A stretch of 64,000 bases of DNA from Pseudomonadota bacterium (lineage in GTDB: Bacteria > Pseudomonadota > Alphaproteobacteria > Micropepsales > Micropepsaceae), in contig JAFEEQ010000018.1 in NCBI GenBank assembly GCA_018241025.1, positions 124,001 to 188,000 on the forward strand. The letters run 5' to 3'. Below are positions 17,992 through 26,481 of the stretch, in pieces. The translations under genes were made by a program, and so were the position numbers. Below the pieces are notes generated by a model. It was given only the letters and a program-made list of their open reading frames with translations. It was not told where the DNA came from and searched no databases. Every line of letters begins with the position of its first letter. Position 1 is the stretch's first letter.

Positions 17992-18869
17992 CAGTTCTCA
18001 TTGGCGTGGACTGGGGCTCGACCAGCCTCCGCGCCTTCGCCATCGCCGCCGACGGAACAGCGCGCGAAATCCGCCGCGCCGAGGACGGCGTCTTCGCCGG
18101 CACCGGGGACTACGCCGGACGGCTGCGCGCTGTACTTGGTGACTGGCTCGCTCGCTGGCCAGATGCGCCGATCCTGCTCTGCGGCATGATCGGCAGCGAC
18201 CGCGGTTGGCTCCACGCGCCTTATGTCGCCGCGCCGGCCGGCGCGGACGATATCGCCGCCGCGCTTTTGCAGGTGCCATTCGAGCGCCCCGCCTTCATCG
18301 TTCCCGGCATTTCCTTTGCCGAAGGCGATATGCGCGAGGTCATGCGCGGCGAGGAAACCCTGCTGCTCGCGCTGGCGTCGAACAATCCCGATGCGGTCGT
18401 CTGCCTTCCCGGCACCCACAGCAAATGGGCCAGGCTTCAATCCGGCCGCATCTCCGGCTTCCGCACGCACATGACCGGTGAAATCCGCGCCACACTTCTG
18501 TCGCAAGGCGCGCTCGCCACCGGCGTGGCGCAGGAACCGTCGGTCGATGCGTTTCGCGCAGGTCTGGCCGCTTCGTCCCAAGGCGTGACTCGCGGCCTGT
18601 TCCAGGCCCGCGCCCGCCGGCTGCTCGGCACGCTCGACGCACGGCACACCGCGGCCTTCGTCAGCGGCGTCCTGATCGGCGACGAGGTTTCCTCGGCAAA
18701 ACTGGCTGGTGACCTGCGCGCGCCCATCATCCTTGCCGCGCGTGGCGCCGTGGCCGTGGATTACGTCGAAGCGCTCGCGGGCACCGGTATCTCGGTCATC
18801 GACCCCGAACCGCTGGCCGCGCAAGGCCTCCTCCTTCTGGCACGCGGGGCCAAGCTCATCGCTGCGTGA
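17988..18869 (+). CDS. dgoK: 2-dehydro-3-deoxygalactonokinase (DgoK)
   Basis: DgoK phosphorylates 2-dehydro-3-deoxygalactonate in the De Ley-Doudoroff route of galactose/galactonate breakdown. The 293-aa protein begins with the sugar-kinase phosphate motif GVDWGSTSLRAF. It then has CGMIGSDRGW, the family-typical PGTHSKWA and the segment GFRTHMTGE, all hallmarks of DgoK. The ATG at 17988 overlaps the EamA stop. The usual partner, KDPGal aldolase (dgoA), and galactonate dehydratase are not in the window, so the pathway cannot be confirmed locally. Confidence 0.9.
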   Translation: MTVLIGVDWGSTSLRAFAIAADGTAREIRRAEDGVFAGTGDYAGRLRAVLGDWLARWPDAPILLCGMIGSDRGWLHAPYVAAPAGADDIAAALLQVPFERPAFIVPGISFAEGDMREVMRGEETLLLALASNNPDAVVCLPGTHSKWARLQSGRISGFRTHMTGEIRATLLSQGALATGVAQEPSVDAFRAGLAASSQGVTRGLFQARARRLLGTLDARHTAAFVSGVLIGDEVSSAKLAGDLRAPIILAARGAVAVDYVEALAGTGISVIDPEPLAAQGLLLLARGAKLIAA

Positions 18870-18918
18870 TTGGCGCGCTCAATCCTGCTAGAACGCGCCG
18901 TCGCCAGAAAGCAGCACG

Positions 18919-19380
18919 ATGCCCGGTCTCTATTTCGAACAATTCTCCATCGGCCAGAGTTTCGATCACGCCATCCGCCGCACGGTGACGGAAACCGACA
19001 ACATCCTCTTCACCGCGATGACGCACAACCCGGCTGCCCTGCACCTCGACGAGGAATACGGCAAGACCACCGAATTTGGTCAGCGTATCGTCAATTCGCT
19101 CTTCACTCTCGGCCTGATGATCGGGATTTCCGTGCACGAGACGACACTCGGTACCACCGTTGCCAATCTCGGCATGACCGATGTCGCGTTTCCGAAGCCG
19201 GTCTTCCATGGCGACACGCTCCATGTCGTCACCACGGTCCTTGAAATCCGCGAGAGCAAGTCGCGCCCGACCCAGGGGATCGTTGTCTTCGAGCACAAGG
19301 CGATCAACCAGCGCGGCGAAACCGTCGCACAATGCAAGCGCAGCGCCCTAATGCACCGCGCGCCCAAGGTGGCGCCATGA
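18919..19380 (+). CDS. MaoC-family (hot-dog fold) enoyl-CoA hydratase
   Basis: MaoC-type hydratases add water to 2-enoyl-CoA thioesters. The 153-aa protein has the family start ([17 protein letters not shown]), the hydratase segment [14 protein letters not shown] that supplies the catalytic His/Asp neighbourhood, and the VFHGDTL strand. Its stop overlaps the start of the CitE-like lyase by ATGA. A MaoC hydratase coupled to a CitE-like lyase is the arrangement seen for mesaconyl- or itaconyl-CoA hydratases with malyl- or citramalyl-CoA lyases; this is inference, and the exact substrate is open. Confidence 0.9.
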   Translation: MPGLYFEQFSIGQSFDHAIRRTVTETDNILFTAMTHNPAALHLDEEYGKTTEFGQRIVNSLFTLGLMIGISVHETTLGTTVANLGMTDVAFPKPVFHGDTLHVVTTVLEIRESKSRPTQGIVVFEHKAINQRGETVAQCKRSALMHRAPKVAP

Positions 19381-20240
19381 TCCTCCGCTCCCTCCTCTTC
19401 GTTCCTGCCGACAGCGAGAAGAAGCTCGCCAAGGCGAAATCGTCACCTGCCGATGCCCTGATCCTCGATCTGGAAGATTCGGTTGCACCCGAAAACCGGG
19501 CAAAGGCTCGCGGTCTCGTGCGCGAATATCTGCGCGAGAGCCATCGCGCTGCGATCTGGGTGCGCATCAATCCGGTCGGCTCGGCCGATTTCGTCGCCGA
19601 CATGGAAGTCGCGGTGCCTGGCGCGGCCGGCCTCGTCGTCCCGAAGCCCGATGGTCCGCAGGATCTCCTGGTGCTCGACGCCCATCTCATCACGCTGGAG
19701 ACGCAGGCGGGATTGCCGTTGCGTTCGGTCCATCTCCTGCCCGTGGCGACCGAGACCCCGACCGCCGTGCTCTCGCTGCAGGACTATCGCTCTCCCCCGC
19801 CACGTCTCGCGGCGATGAGCTGGGGCGCAGAAGATCTTGCCGCGGCGCTCGGCGCCGCGACCAATCGCGATGACACCGGCGAGTTCCTCTTCGTTCACAA
19901 GATGGTTCGCGCGATGACGCTGCTTGCGGCCAAGGCCGCCAGTGTCGATGCGATCGAGACGCTGCATGCCGATTTCCGCGATGCTGCCGGGCTCGAACGC
20001 GCCGCCCGTAGCGCCCAGCGCGAAGGCTTCACCGGCATGCTGGCGATCCACCCCGATCAGGTCGCGACCATCAATGCGGCCTTCACCCCGTCATCGGCCG
20101 ATGTCGAACATGCGCGCAAGGTGGTCGCCGCCTTTGCGGTCGGCACCGGCGTCGCATCGCTCGACGGCAAAATGCTCGATCAACCGCACCTGAAACAGGC
20201 GAAGCATGTCCTCGCGCTGGCCGAGGCCCTGAAAGCCTAG
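19377..20240 (+). CDS. CitE-like CoA-ester lyase (HpcH/HpaI family)
   Basis: A 287-aa TIM-barrel lyase that cleaves or forms 3-hydroxyacyl-CoA esters such as malyl-CoA or citramalyl-CoA using Mg2+. It opens [17 protein letters not shown], then [16 protein letters not shown] with the metal-binding Glu/Asp, WVRINPV with the CoA-contacting Arg, and later LLPVATETP and the C-terminal AIHPDQV. The ATG at 19377 overlaps the MaoC stop, so the two are probably translated together. Its TAG stop overlaps the TAG of the convergent OPT transporter as CTAG. Confidence 0.9.
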   Translation: MILRSLLFVPADSEKKLAKAKSSPADALILDLEDSVAPENRAKARGLVREYLRESHRAAIWVRINPVGSADFVADMEVAVPGAAGLVVPKPDGPQDLLVLDAHLITLETQAGLPLRSVHLLPVATETPTAVLSLQDYRSPPPRLAAMSWGAEDLAAALGAATNRDDTGEFLFVHKMVRAMTLLAAKAASVDAIETLHADFRDAAGLERAARSAQREGFTGMLAIHPDQVATINAAFTPSSADVEHARKVVAAFAVGTGVASLDGKMLDQPHLKQAKHVLALAEALKA

Positions 20241-22183
20241 GCGCGCGCGTTCCGCCGGACCATCCAGCCATAGAGCCCCGCGACCAGCGCGAAGAACAGC
20301 AAGACCGCGATGCCGTTCGCCCACGCGAAATCGGCCGGCACGAGTGCCAGCGGCGCATCCTTCGTGCCCACGATCAGTGCCGCCAACGCGACGCCGAACA
20401 GGCTCTCGCCGACGATCATCCCGGAGGCGACCAGCGTCCCCAGACGCTCGGCGCGCACCGGATCGCGCGCCCGCTTGGCGCGAAGGTTGTACCAATGGCC
20501 AACAAACGATCCGAGCGTCAGCGCCAGCGTCGCCGACATCGGCAGATAGATTCCGATGGCGACAGCCAGTGGCGGCAGGCGCCGCCATTTCATCAGGCCA
20601 AAGAATTCATCGACCGCCACCATGCCGACGCCCGCCAGCACGCCGATACCGATCATCTTCCAGTTCAGGCTGTGTCCGATCACGCCCTGTGCCAGCGCGC
20701 TGATCAGCGTCGCTTGCGGCGCCGCCAATGCCTTGACGGTGGCGTGCGGTGCACCGGCAAAGCCGTAGGCACCGGCGAGAAGATTGAGCACCGGCGGGAT
20801 CACTGCGGCGCCGGCGACTACGCCGACCAGTAGTGCTATCTGCTGCCGCCACGGCGCGGCGCCGACCAGTTGTCCGGTCTTCAGGTCCTGGAGATTGTCG
20901 TTGGAGATCGTCGCCACCGCGAACACCACCGCCGTCACGACCAGGGTGAAGGCGACCAGCGGCGCCGTCGGTCCCGGCATCGCTACCAGCAGCACGATCC
21001 CGGCGCAGGACACCACGGTCAGGATCCCGACGCTGCTGATCGGGCTGTTCGATGACCCCAAAAGCCCTGCCATGTATCCGCACACCGCCGCAATCAGGAA
21101 CCCGGCGACCAGCACGAAGGGCAGTGATGCGAGCGTGAGCGCGAAGGCCTGGCCACCCAGTCCGGCGCCGCTCGCGAAGCTCGCGATGACCGCGGCGCTC
21201 AGCGCAAGGCAAGCCACGGTCAGGCCCGCGATCCATCCCCCACCTATGTCGCGGTCGCTGTCGATTGCGACCTTCGCCCGCGCGGCGAGAACGGTGGACA
21301 TCAGTCCCGTGACAACCGGCTTCGCCAGCTTGACGAGCGTCCAGATCGCCGCAACTGCAATCGCGCCGGCACCGATGTAGCGCACCTGATGGGCCCAGAT
21401 ATCCATGACATGGGCTCCGAGATCGCCGCCCGGCGCCGGCATGACGGCGGTCAGCCATGGCACTGCGATGCCCCACCCGATGACCACGCCGGTGATGCCG
21501 GCGATGCCGATGGACAATCCGACCAGATGTCCGGCACCCACGAGCGCCAGCGAGAAGGTCACGTCGATGGTGGTTCCGCCGCCCTTTCCGGTGGCGATGA
21601 AGCGCTGGATTTCGGCAGCCGCGATCTGGGTCGCCGCGATCAGCACCATAGCCAGCGACGCAATAGCGCCCAAAACGACTGCAAGCAGACCCTCGCGCGC
21701 CTCGGCCGGATCCGCCTTGCTGCCGTCGTCGCGCTGCCCCGCGCCGACTTTCAGGACTTCGGCCGCGGCAACGCCTTCGGGATAGGGCAGATCGGATTGG
21801 GTGACGAGCGCGCGCCGCAAGGGAATCGTGAACAGCACGCCCATCACGCCGCCGGCGACGCTGATCAGGAATGAAGTCCAGAACGGAAAGCCCGTCCACC
21901 ACCCGACGATGACGAGGCCGGGCAGCACGAAGATGATCGACGACAGCGTTCCCGCCGCCGAGGCGACGGTCTGGACGATGTTGTTCTCGAGGATGGATGA
22001 ATTGCGAAAGGCGCTCAGAACGCCCATCGAGATCACCGCCGCCGGAATCGACGACGCGAAGGTCAATCCAACCTTCAGCCCCAGATAGACGTTGGCCGCG
22101 GTGAAGACGAGCGTGATGAGCACGCCCAGAACGAGGCCGCGAAAGGTCAATTCCGCGGCGGCGCGCGATGAAGGTTCTGTCAT
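20237..22183 (-). CDS. OPT-family oligopeptide/metal-chelate transporter
   Basis: A 648-aa integral membrane protein with about 14-16 spans. It starts with ELTFRGLVLGVLITLVFTAAN and continues with YLGLKVGLTFASSIPAAVIS, typical of bacterial OPT transporters. It also has LPYPEGVAAAEVLK and a C-terminal span pair ending [16 protein letters not shown] members import oligopeptides or, in the YSL branch, metal-chelate complexes by proton symport; the substrate is not predictable here. It stands alone, downstream of the hfa operon and separated from it by a terminator. Confidence 0.92.
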   Translation of the reverse strand: MTEPSSRAAAELTFRGLVLGVLITLVFTAANVYLGLKVGLTFASSIPAAVISMGVLSAFRNSSILENNIVQTVASAAGTLSSIIFVLPGLVIVGWWTGFPFWTSFLISVAGGVMGVLFTIPLRRALVTQSDLPYPEGVAAAEVLKVGAGQRDDGSKADPAEAREGLLAVVLGAIASLAMVLIAATQIAAAEIQRFIATGKGGGTTIDVTFSLALVGAGHLVGLSIGIAGITGVVIGWGIAVPWLTAVMPAPGGDLGAHVMDIWAHQVRYIGAGAIAVAAIWTLVKLAKPVVTGLMSTVLAARAKVAIDSDRDIGGGWIAGLTVACLALSAAVIASFASGAGLGGQAFALTLASLPFVLVAGFLIAAVCGYMAGLLGSSNSPISSVGILTVVSCAGIVLLVAMPGPTAPLVAFTLVVTAVVFAVATISNDNLQDLKTGQLVGAAPWRQQIALLVGVVAGAAVIPPVLNLLAGAYGFAGAPHATVKALAAPQATLISALAQGVIGHSLNWKMIGIGVLAGVGMVAVDEFFGLMKWRRLPPLAVAIGIYLPMSATLALTLGSFVGHWYNLRAKRARDPVRAERLGTLVASGMIVGESLFGVALAALIVGTKDAPLALVPADFAWANGIAVLLFFALVAGLYGWMVRRNARA

Positions 22184-22254
22184 GTGATCGGAAAGGCGGT
22201 TGCGCTCCGAAGCCTACACGACGCGGGAACCGGCGCAATGCAGCCCCACCGGGA

Positions 22255-22285
22255 CAAAAGAAAAAGGAGGGCTCGCGCCCTCCTT
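22255..22285 (-). terminator. intrinsic terminator of the hfa operon
   Basis: AAGGAGGGC (22264-22272) and GCCCTCCTT (22277-22285) form a perfect 9-bp stem with a tetraloop. Read on the minus strand it is followed by a U-rich run (TTTCTTTTG). It lies about 55 bases past the hfaD stop and upstream of the OPT gene. Confidence 0.88.
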
Positions 22286-22339
22286 CTCCCGAACCGTCGC
22301 CGTTGCCCCCGGCGACGGTCCTCGCGGAACCTGCCGGCG

Positions 22340-23041
22340 TCAGTTGCCGCCGGTGCTCGAATTGTCCGTGTAGTGAACGACCTGGGCGTGGTTGCCGACT
22401 GCGCTCGACGTCACCGCCACGGTGCCGCCGACATTGGCGATATTGGCCGTCGCGGTCGAGAACACGTTGGAGGTGTTCGCCTGTCGTATCTGCGTCGGTG
22501 CACTCAGCGCGTTGGTATCCTCGCTGAAGGTGTTGCCGAACGCGGTCGAGGCGATCGAAACGTCCCCGCCTATGTTGTTCACATTGGCCGTTACCGTCGA
22601 ACCCGGATCCTGCGCACCGCAATACTGGTTGCTCTTGACGGCGGTCACCGCCGGATCGGTCGAGATGTCGGTCGAGTTGCAGACCGCGGTGCCGCTGATG
22701 CCGACACTGCCATTGACGTTCGACACGCCGGCCGTGACTTCGGAGCCGATATTGGTGCTCTCGGCGTCCTGGGTGCTGTCGACATGGGTGTTGTCGAAGG
22801 TCACCGCGTCGAGCACGTTGCCCGCCGCCTGGCCCTGGACGATCACGTCGCCGTTGACGCCGTCGACCACAGTGTTGAGCGTCGACCACTGCGCGCCGAA
22901 CGTGACCTGTCCGTTCAGGATCGTGCTGCCGGCGGTCGTGCCCTGGCCACCGTGATCATTCGCTCCCGCGCAAGCCGGGGCTGCCGACAGGATCGCTAGA
23001 GCCGTAGTAGCGATAAGGGTCCTGGCGAGGCGTGACGTCAT
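22340..23041 (-). CDS. hfaD: holdfast-anchor protein HfaD-like, exported repeat protein
   Basis: A 233-aa secreted protein with a signal peptide (MTSRLARTLIATTALAIL, cleavage near ACAG). The mature part is poor in charge and rich in N, T, V, S and A, with repeated motifs of the type TANVNNIGGDVSIAS and TANIANVGGTVAVTS, which suggest a beta-solenoid or curlin-like structure. It is third in an order matching Caulobacter hfaA-hfaB-hfaD, whose products hold the polar adhesive holdfast on the cell surface. I chose the ATG at 23041 because it begins the signal peptide; another ATG lies five codons earlier. Either start makes the gene overlap the end of hfaB by at least 86 bases in a different frame. 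Confidence 0.75.
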   Translation of the reverse strand: MTSRLARTLIATTALAILSAAPACAGANDHGGQGTTAGSTILNGQVTFGAQWSTLNTVVDGVNGDVIVQGQAAGNVLDAVTFDNTHVDSTQDAESTNIGSEVTAGVSNVNGSVGISGTAVCNSTDISTDPAVTAVKSNQYCGAQDPGSTVTANVNNIGGDVSIASTAFGNTFSEDTNALSAPTQIRQANTSNVFSTATANIANVGGTVAVTSSAVGNHAQVVHYTDNSSTGGN

Positions 23042-23981
23042 GGCTGTTGTCCTCATTGCGAGCAGTGACAGGGGTGTAAGCGGGATTGCCGGACGGGGCC
23101 GGCGTGTGGCGGTCGTCCGGTCCGGCAAGCGGATCGGTCGCTGCGGTGCAGGCGCCGCCGGTGTGATAGAGGCGGGCGGTCATCTCGAGCACGGCGCGTT
23201 CGATCACCGAACGGACCGCGAGCTGGATCGGCTCGAGCGCGCTTTCGCCGACCGAAGCGTCGAAGAAGTTCGCGCCCAGGAAGTCGAACACGCCGACCGA
23301 AACCTGGCGGCCGATGATCTGCTTCTGATAGCTGATCACATCGACGACCTGCAGCGTCTTGGTGTCGACCATGCGAAGATCGAGGCCGACATTCATGACG
23401 TACATGTTGCCGCCGGTCGAACCCTTGATGCCGTTCGTTGCGGTCTCACCGCCGTCGGCGGAGGCGCCTTCCGAGCGGATGTTGAAGTTCAGCTCGGTGA
23501 TGCCGCCAACGAGATAGTAGTCGGAGCCGGGGATCGAGCCCGCGATGATCTGGCGATAGTCCGGGCCACCGTTTTGGTCCGCGCCGATCAGCCGGTTGTT
23601 GGCGTATTTCAGCTCCATCTCGGCGACCGAGGTGTCGAAGCGCTCGACCAACTGCACGCCGGCCTTCGAGAGCGCGCTCATCGCCATCAGAGCGGCGCCC
23701 TGGGTGATCTTGCGTCCCGAATTGTCGCTTTCGCTCTTGCCGGTGTAGTCGGCGATCTGTCCCACCGCGATACGGATCGGACGCTGGGCGGTGTAACCCG
23801 CCATGCAGCGCAGGGCCGCCGAGTAGGGTGTCTCATTCGAGATCACCGGCGAGCCGCCGATCGGGGCGGTGTAACGTCCGGTGACGCTGTCGGCCGTCGG
23901 GCTGATGCAGCCTTCGAGCGCGATGGCCGCGATCAGGAAGACCAACGGCTTGAGGAGATGTTTTTTTCCGCGAGGTGTCAT
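22956..23981 (-). CDS. hfaB: holdfast-anchor protein HfaB, CsgG-family outer-membrane lipoprotein
   Basis: HfaB is the CsgG-like outer-membrane secretion pore of the holdfast-anchor system. The 341-aa protein has a lipoprotein signal with lipobox ALEGC (Cys25), then RIAVGQIADYTGK and a CsgG-type core: DYYLVGGITELNFNIRS, a glycine-rich membrane-hairpin region, and GLDLRMVDTKTLQVVDVISYQKQIIGR. The C-terminal tail is Pro/Arg/Asp-rich, and its last 28 codons share DNA with the start of hfaD. It lies 32 bases downstream of the hfaA-like gene. CsgG itself could be the alternative name, but the two flanking secreted repeat proteins favour HfaB. Confidence 0.88.
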   Translation of the reverse strand: MTPRGKKHLLKPLVFLIAAIALEGCISPTADSVTGRYTAPIGGSPVISNETPYSAALRCMAGYTAQRPIRIAVGQIADYTGKSESDNSGRKITQGAALMAMSALSKAGVQLVERFDTSVAEMELKYANNRLIGADQNGGPDYRQIIAGSIPGSDYYLVGGITELNFNIRSEGASADGGETATNGIKGSTGGNMYVMNVGLDLRMVDTKTLQVVDVISYQKQIIGRQVSVGVFDFLGANFFDASVGESALEPIQLAVRSVIERAVLEMTARLYHTGGACTAATDPLAGPDDRHTPAPSGNPAYTPVTARNEDNSHDVTPRQDPYRYYGSSDPVGSPGLRGSE

Positions 23982-24013
23982 GGGAGGGGCTTCCCTTTGG
24001 CTTTCTCTTGAAC

Positions 24014-24427
24014 TCAGTGTCCGTTGACGGTGTTGATCGCCGTCTGGTCTCCGTTGTTGGTCTGTGTGGCGTTGACCACCACGGTGTTGTTGTTACCGAC
24101 CGTCACGACGTTGAGCTGGTTGCCGATCGCCGTGGCGTTTCCGTAAGCCGTACCTGCACCGCCCGTGCCAACGCCGCCGGTGGCCATCGCGGCGCCCGAA
24201 GCGGACGCACCGGCACCGGTGCCGAAGTTCGCGCTGGTGAACTGGCCGTTCACCACGGTGAGGTTGCCGTTCGCATCGCGCAGCGAGGCGTTCGGCGCCT
24301 GGTTCTCCTGGCCCGCCTGCATGCCGTAGGGGGCGTTGTAGGTGCTGGAATTGCTGAAATCGCCCGCCAGCGCGCTCTGCGCGGTCGCGGCGAACAGGAC
24401 AGCAAGGGCAACGGTCTTGATCGACAT
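24014..24427 (-). CDS. hfaA: holdfast-anchor protein HfaA-like, curlin-like secreted protein
   Basis: A 137-aa exported protein with a signal peptide (MSIKTVALAVLFAATAQSAL, cleavage near ALAG). The mature part starts with a tyrosine-rich segment (NSSTYNAPYGMQAGQEN), then LRDANGNLTVVNGQF and a low-complexity Gly/Ala/Ser stretch. It ends in N/Q/T-rich repeats (AIGNQLNVVTVGNNNTVVV) like those of amyloid-forming curli subunits. In Caulobacter, HfaA is the first gene of hfaABD and anchors the holdfast with HfaB and HfaD. The open frame continues far upstream, but only from this ATG does it have signal-peptide character. Confidence 0.78.
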   Translation of the reverse strand: MSIKTVALAVLFAATAQSALAGDFSNSSTYNAPYGMQAGQENQAPNASLRDANGNLTVVNGQFTSANFGTGAGASASGAAMATGGVGTGGAGTAYGNATAIGNQLNVVTVGNNNTVVVNATQTNNGDQTAINTVNGH

Positions 24428-24577
24428 TGGGTGAGCACCTGAAATCTCTTGAACCCCAGGTGAGCAACCGGCGTGCCACCGCTTCGGGCAGGTTCTGGAC
24501 GGGGATTCCTCTCTGGCTGTTTCAAACCGGCACGGCGCTGCGCTAATTTGGGCCGCTTTCGCGCTTCGGAGCCCGCC

Positions 24578-25180
24578 TTGGCCACGCTCGAGTTCTTTTT
24601 CGACTGCTCTTCGCCCTGGACCTATCTCGCCTTCACCCGAATCCAGCCCGTCGTGGCCCGGACCGGCGCTGAGATTGTCTGGAAGCCGATCCTGGTCGGC
24701 GGCGTGTTCAACGCCGTGAACAAGGAGGTTTATGAGCGTCGCGCCAATCCCGATCCGCGCAAGGCGAAATACAGCGCCAAGGACCTGCAGGATTGGGCAC
24801 GCCTCACCGGCCTCAAGATTGTGATGCCGCCGCCGGTCTTTCCGGTGCGTGCCACCCTCGCCATGCGCTGCGCCCTCGCGGCGCAGGAAGAGGGCAAGCT
24901 GGTGGAATACGCCCGCAACTGCTTCGAGGCTTACTGGTCGGACTCGCTCGACATCAGCCTGCCTGGCGTCATCGAAGACATCTGTGCCCAAGCCGATCTC
25001 GACGGGCCGCACATCCTGGAGCGGGCGCAGACCGACGTGATCAAGGACCGCCTGCGCGCCAACACCGACGAGGTCATCGCACGTGGGGGCTTCGGCTCTC
25101 CGACGATGTTCGTGAATGGTGACGACATGTATTTCGGCAACGACCGCATGGAGCTGGTCGAAGCGGCGCTGTCGCGCTGA
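24578..25180 (+). CDS. 2-hydroxychromene-2-carboxylate isomerase-like, DsbA-fold protein
   Basis: A 200-aa kappa-class GST/HCCA-isomerase-type protein. It begins LEFFFDCSSPWTYLAF, where the thioredoxin-fold active-site region carries Ser-Pro and no CXXC, then has WKPILVGGVFN, the helical insert, and GGFGSPTMFVNGDDMYFGNDR, which holds the cis-proline loop (SPTMFV). The family isomerises hydroxychromene carboxylate in naphthalene breakdown, but most members act on unknown glutathione-linked substrates. I chose TTG at 24578 because CGGAG lies six bases upstream and no ATG/GTG is in frame nearby. Its stop overlaps the rhomboid start by one base (TGATG). Confidence 0.88.
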   Translation: MATLEFFFDCSSPWTYLAFTRIQPVVARTGAEIVWKPILVGGVFNAVNKEVYERRANPDPRKAKYSAKDLQDWARLTGLKIVMPPPVFPVRATLAMRCALAAQEEGKLVEYARNCFEAYWSDSLDISLPGVIEDICAQADLDGPHILERAQTDVIKDRLRANTDEVIARGGFGSPTMFVNGDDMYFGNDRMELVEAALSR

Positions 25181-25857
25181 TGGCCTTTCTCCACGATCCG
25201 CGCCGTGAACCGGCGATCAATGCACCGGCATCGGTTCTCGTCCTTATTGCAATACTTCTGCTGGCCCACGCCGCGCGGGTGTTCTCACCCCCGGCGACGT
25301 CGAACGAAATATTGAATTTTCTCGCGCTTGTGCCGGCGGCCTACACCGACGCGCGGGCGACACTTATGGACAAGCTCGTGCCGCCGCTTGGCCATATGTT
25401 CGCGCATGCGAGCTGGCTCCATGTCGGGTTCAATTCGGTCTGGCTGCTTGCCTTTGGCCCGGCTGCGGCACGGCGTTATGGCGCGCTCGGCTTCTACATC
25501 TTCTTCGCGCTCTGCGGTCTCGCCGGCGCGGCTGGCTTCGTGTTCTGGAACTGGGGTCAGTACGATGGCGCCATCGGAGCGTCCGGCGCGATTTCCGGTG
25601 TGATGGCAGCGAGCTTCCGGATGCTGCCGGGGCCCGGGGAGTCGCGTGGCCAGCAGCCTCTCGCGCCCTTACTCTCGCCACCGATACTTGGGTTTGCAGT
25701 TGTGTGGCTTGTGCTGAATGTGGCCACGGCCTACCTCAAGCTCGGAACCTTCGGCACTGTCGAGACCGTTGCGTGGGAAGCCCATATGGGCGGATTTCTC
25801 GCCGGTCTGCTGTTGGCGGGGCCTTTCGATCGCATTTTCGGCGCGGCCCGCGCTTGA
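25180..25857 (+). CDS. rhomboid-family intramembrane serine protease
   Basis: A 225-aa membrane protein with about six spans. The catalytic serine is in GAIGASGAISGVMA (GxSG motif) and the catalytic histidine in WEAHMGGFLAGLL in the last span. The conserved HMFAHASWLHVGFNSVWL lies in the second span region with its His and Asn oxyanion residues. Rhomboids cleave membrane-protein substrates within the bilayer; the target here is unknown. It is translationally coupled to the preceding isomerase-like gene. Confidence 0.9.
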   Translation: MAFLHDPRREPAINAPASVLVLIAILLLAHAARVFSPPATSNEILNFLALVPAAYTDARATLMDKLVPPLGHMFAHASWLHVGFNSVWLLAFGPAAARRYGALGFYIFFALCGLAGAAGFVFWNWGQYDGAIGASGAISGVMAASFRMLPGPGESRGQQPLAPLLSPPILGFAVVWLVLNVATAYLKLGTFGTVETVAWEAHMGGFLAGLLLAGPFDRIFGAARA

Positions 25858-25910
25858 ACCAATCCGGCCGTCGCCTACTTAACTCCTTGCAGCACACATG
25901 GGAGTTGATT

Positions 25911-26213
25911 GTGAGCGAACCCCAGTCCCCGTCCGGCACCACGCAGGCGGTCGTTCCCTATCACGCCCCGTTCCCCTTCGTGCGCCTGCTCTACGCGATC
26001 GGTTTCGGCTTCGTCGCGTACTTCGCATTGCATGTTCTCTTCTTCCTCGCCGTCGTTCAGTTCGTGATGTTCGCGATCAACGGGCGCGTGAACGAAGAGC
26101 TCAAGTCGTTCTGCAATTCGCTGATTCAATATGAGTCCGAGTTGCTGTCCTACATCGTGTTCGCAAGCGACGAAGCGCCGTTTCCATTCGGTCCGTTTCC
26201 GAAAGCGAAGTAG
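25911..26213 (+). CDS. small membrane protein, DUF4389-like, 100 aa
   Basis: An N-terminal tail, then a membrane segment at about residues 22-55 (YAIGFGFVAYFALHVLFFL) and a C-terminal region LKSFCNSLIQYESELLSYIVF ending APFPFGPFP. The helix pair followed by an F-P-F-rich end resembles DUF4389 proteins, whose function is not established. The GTG at 25911 has GGGAG six bases upstream; no ATG is available in frame. It sits 53 bases after the rhomboid gene and may be co-transcribed. Confidence 0.75.
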   Translation: MSEPQSPSGTTQAVVPYHAPFPFVRLLYAIGFGFVAYFALHVLFFLAVVQFVMFAINGRVNEELKSFCNSLIQYESELLSYIVFASDEAPFPFGPFPKAK

Positions 26214-26218
26214 TGCAT

Positions 26219-26262
26219 CGCACAACTTCTTTTATTCATCGATGAATGAATTAAAGTGTGCG
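26219..26262. promoter_or_regulatory. 44-bp near-perfect dyad downstream of the DUF4389-like gene and upstream of the TonB-dependent receptor
   Basis: The left half (26219-26240) and the reverse complement of the right half (26241-26262) match at 17 of 22 positions, with no spacer. The centre is a perfect 14-bp palindrome, ATTCATCGATGAAT, and the ends match as CGCACA/TGTGCG. A dyad without a loop fits a dimeric regulator's operator better than an RNA terminator, although it starts six bases after the DUF4389-like stop and could serve both ways. The receptor ATG is 220 bases downstream. Confidence 0.6.
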
Positions 26263-26481
26263 CGTGCGAACAATTAATCGCTGTGGCGCTTTAGGCACAA
26301 CAGACTGCTGATTTCATGCTCGCAATTGCGGCAAGTCGATAATGTTCTTGCTCGCCGCTTGAGCTTGCTCCTATCGTTGAATGACGAATTCGCGTCGGTA
26401 CTGGGTCCACTTGGAGAGCGAGTGGGGCGCGACTTCGCACTAAGGCTCGCGTGTCGTGCGGGCCATAACGGGGAGCTCCAA

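Noticed and set aside
24428..25012. upstream extension of the hfaA-like gene
   Set aside because: It runs antisense through the isomerase-like gene and lacks a signal peptide; the ATG at 24427 begins one.
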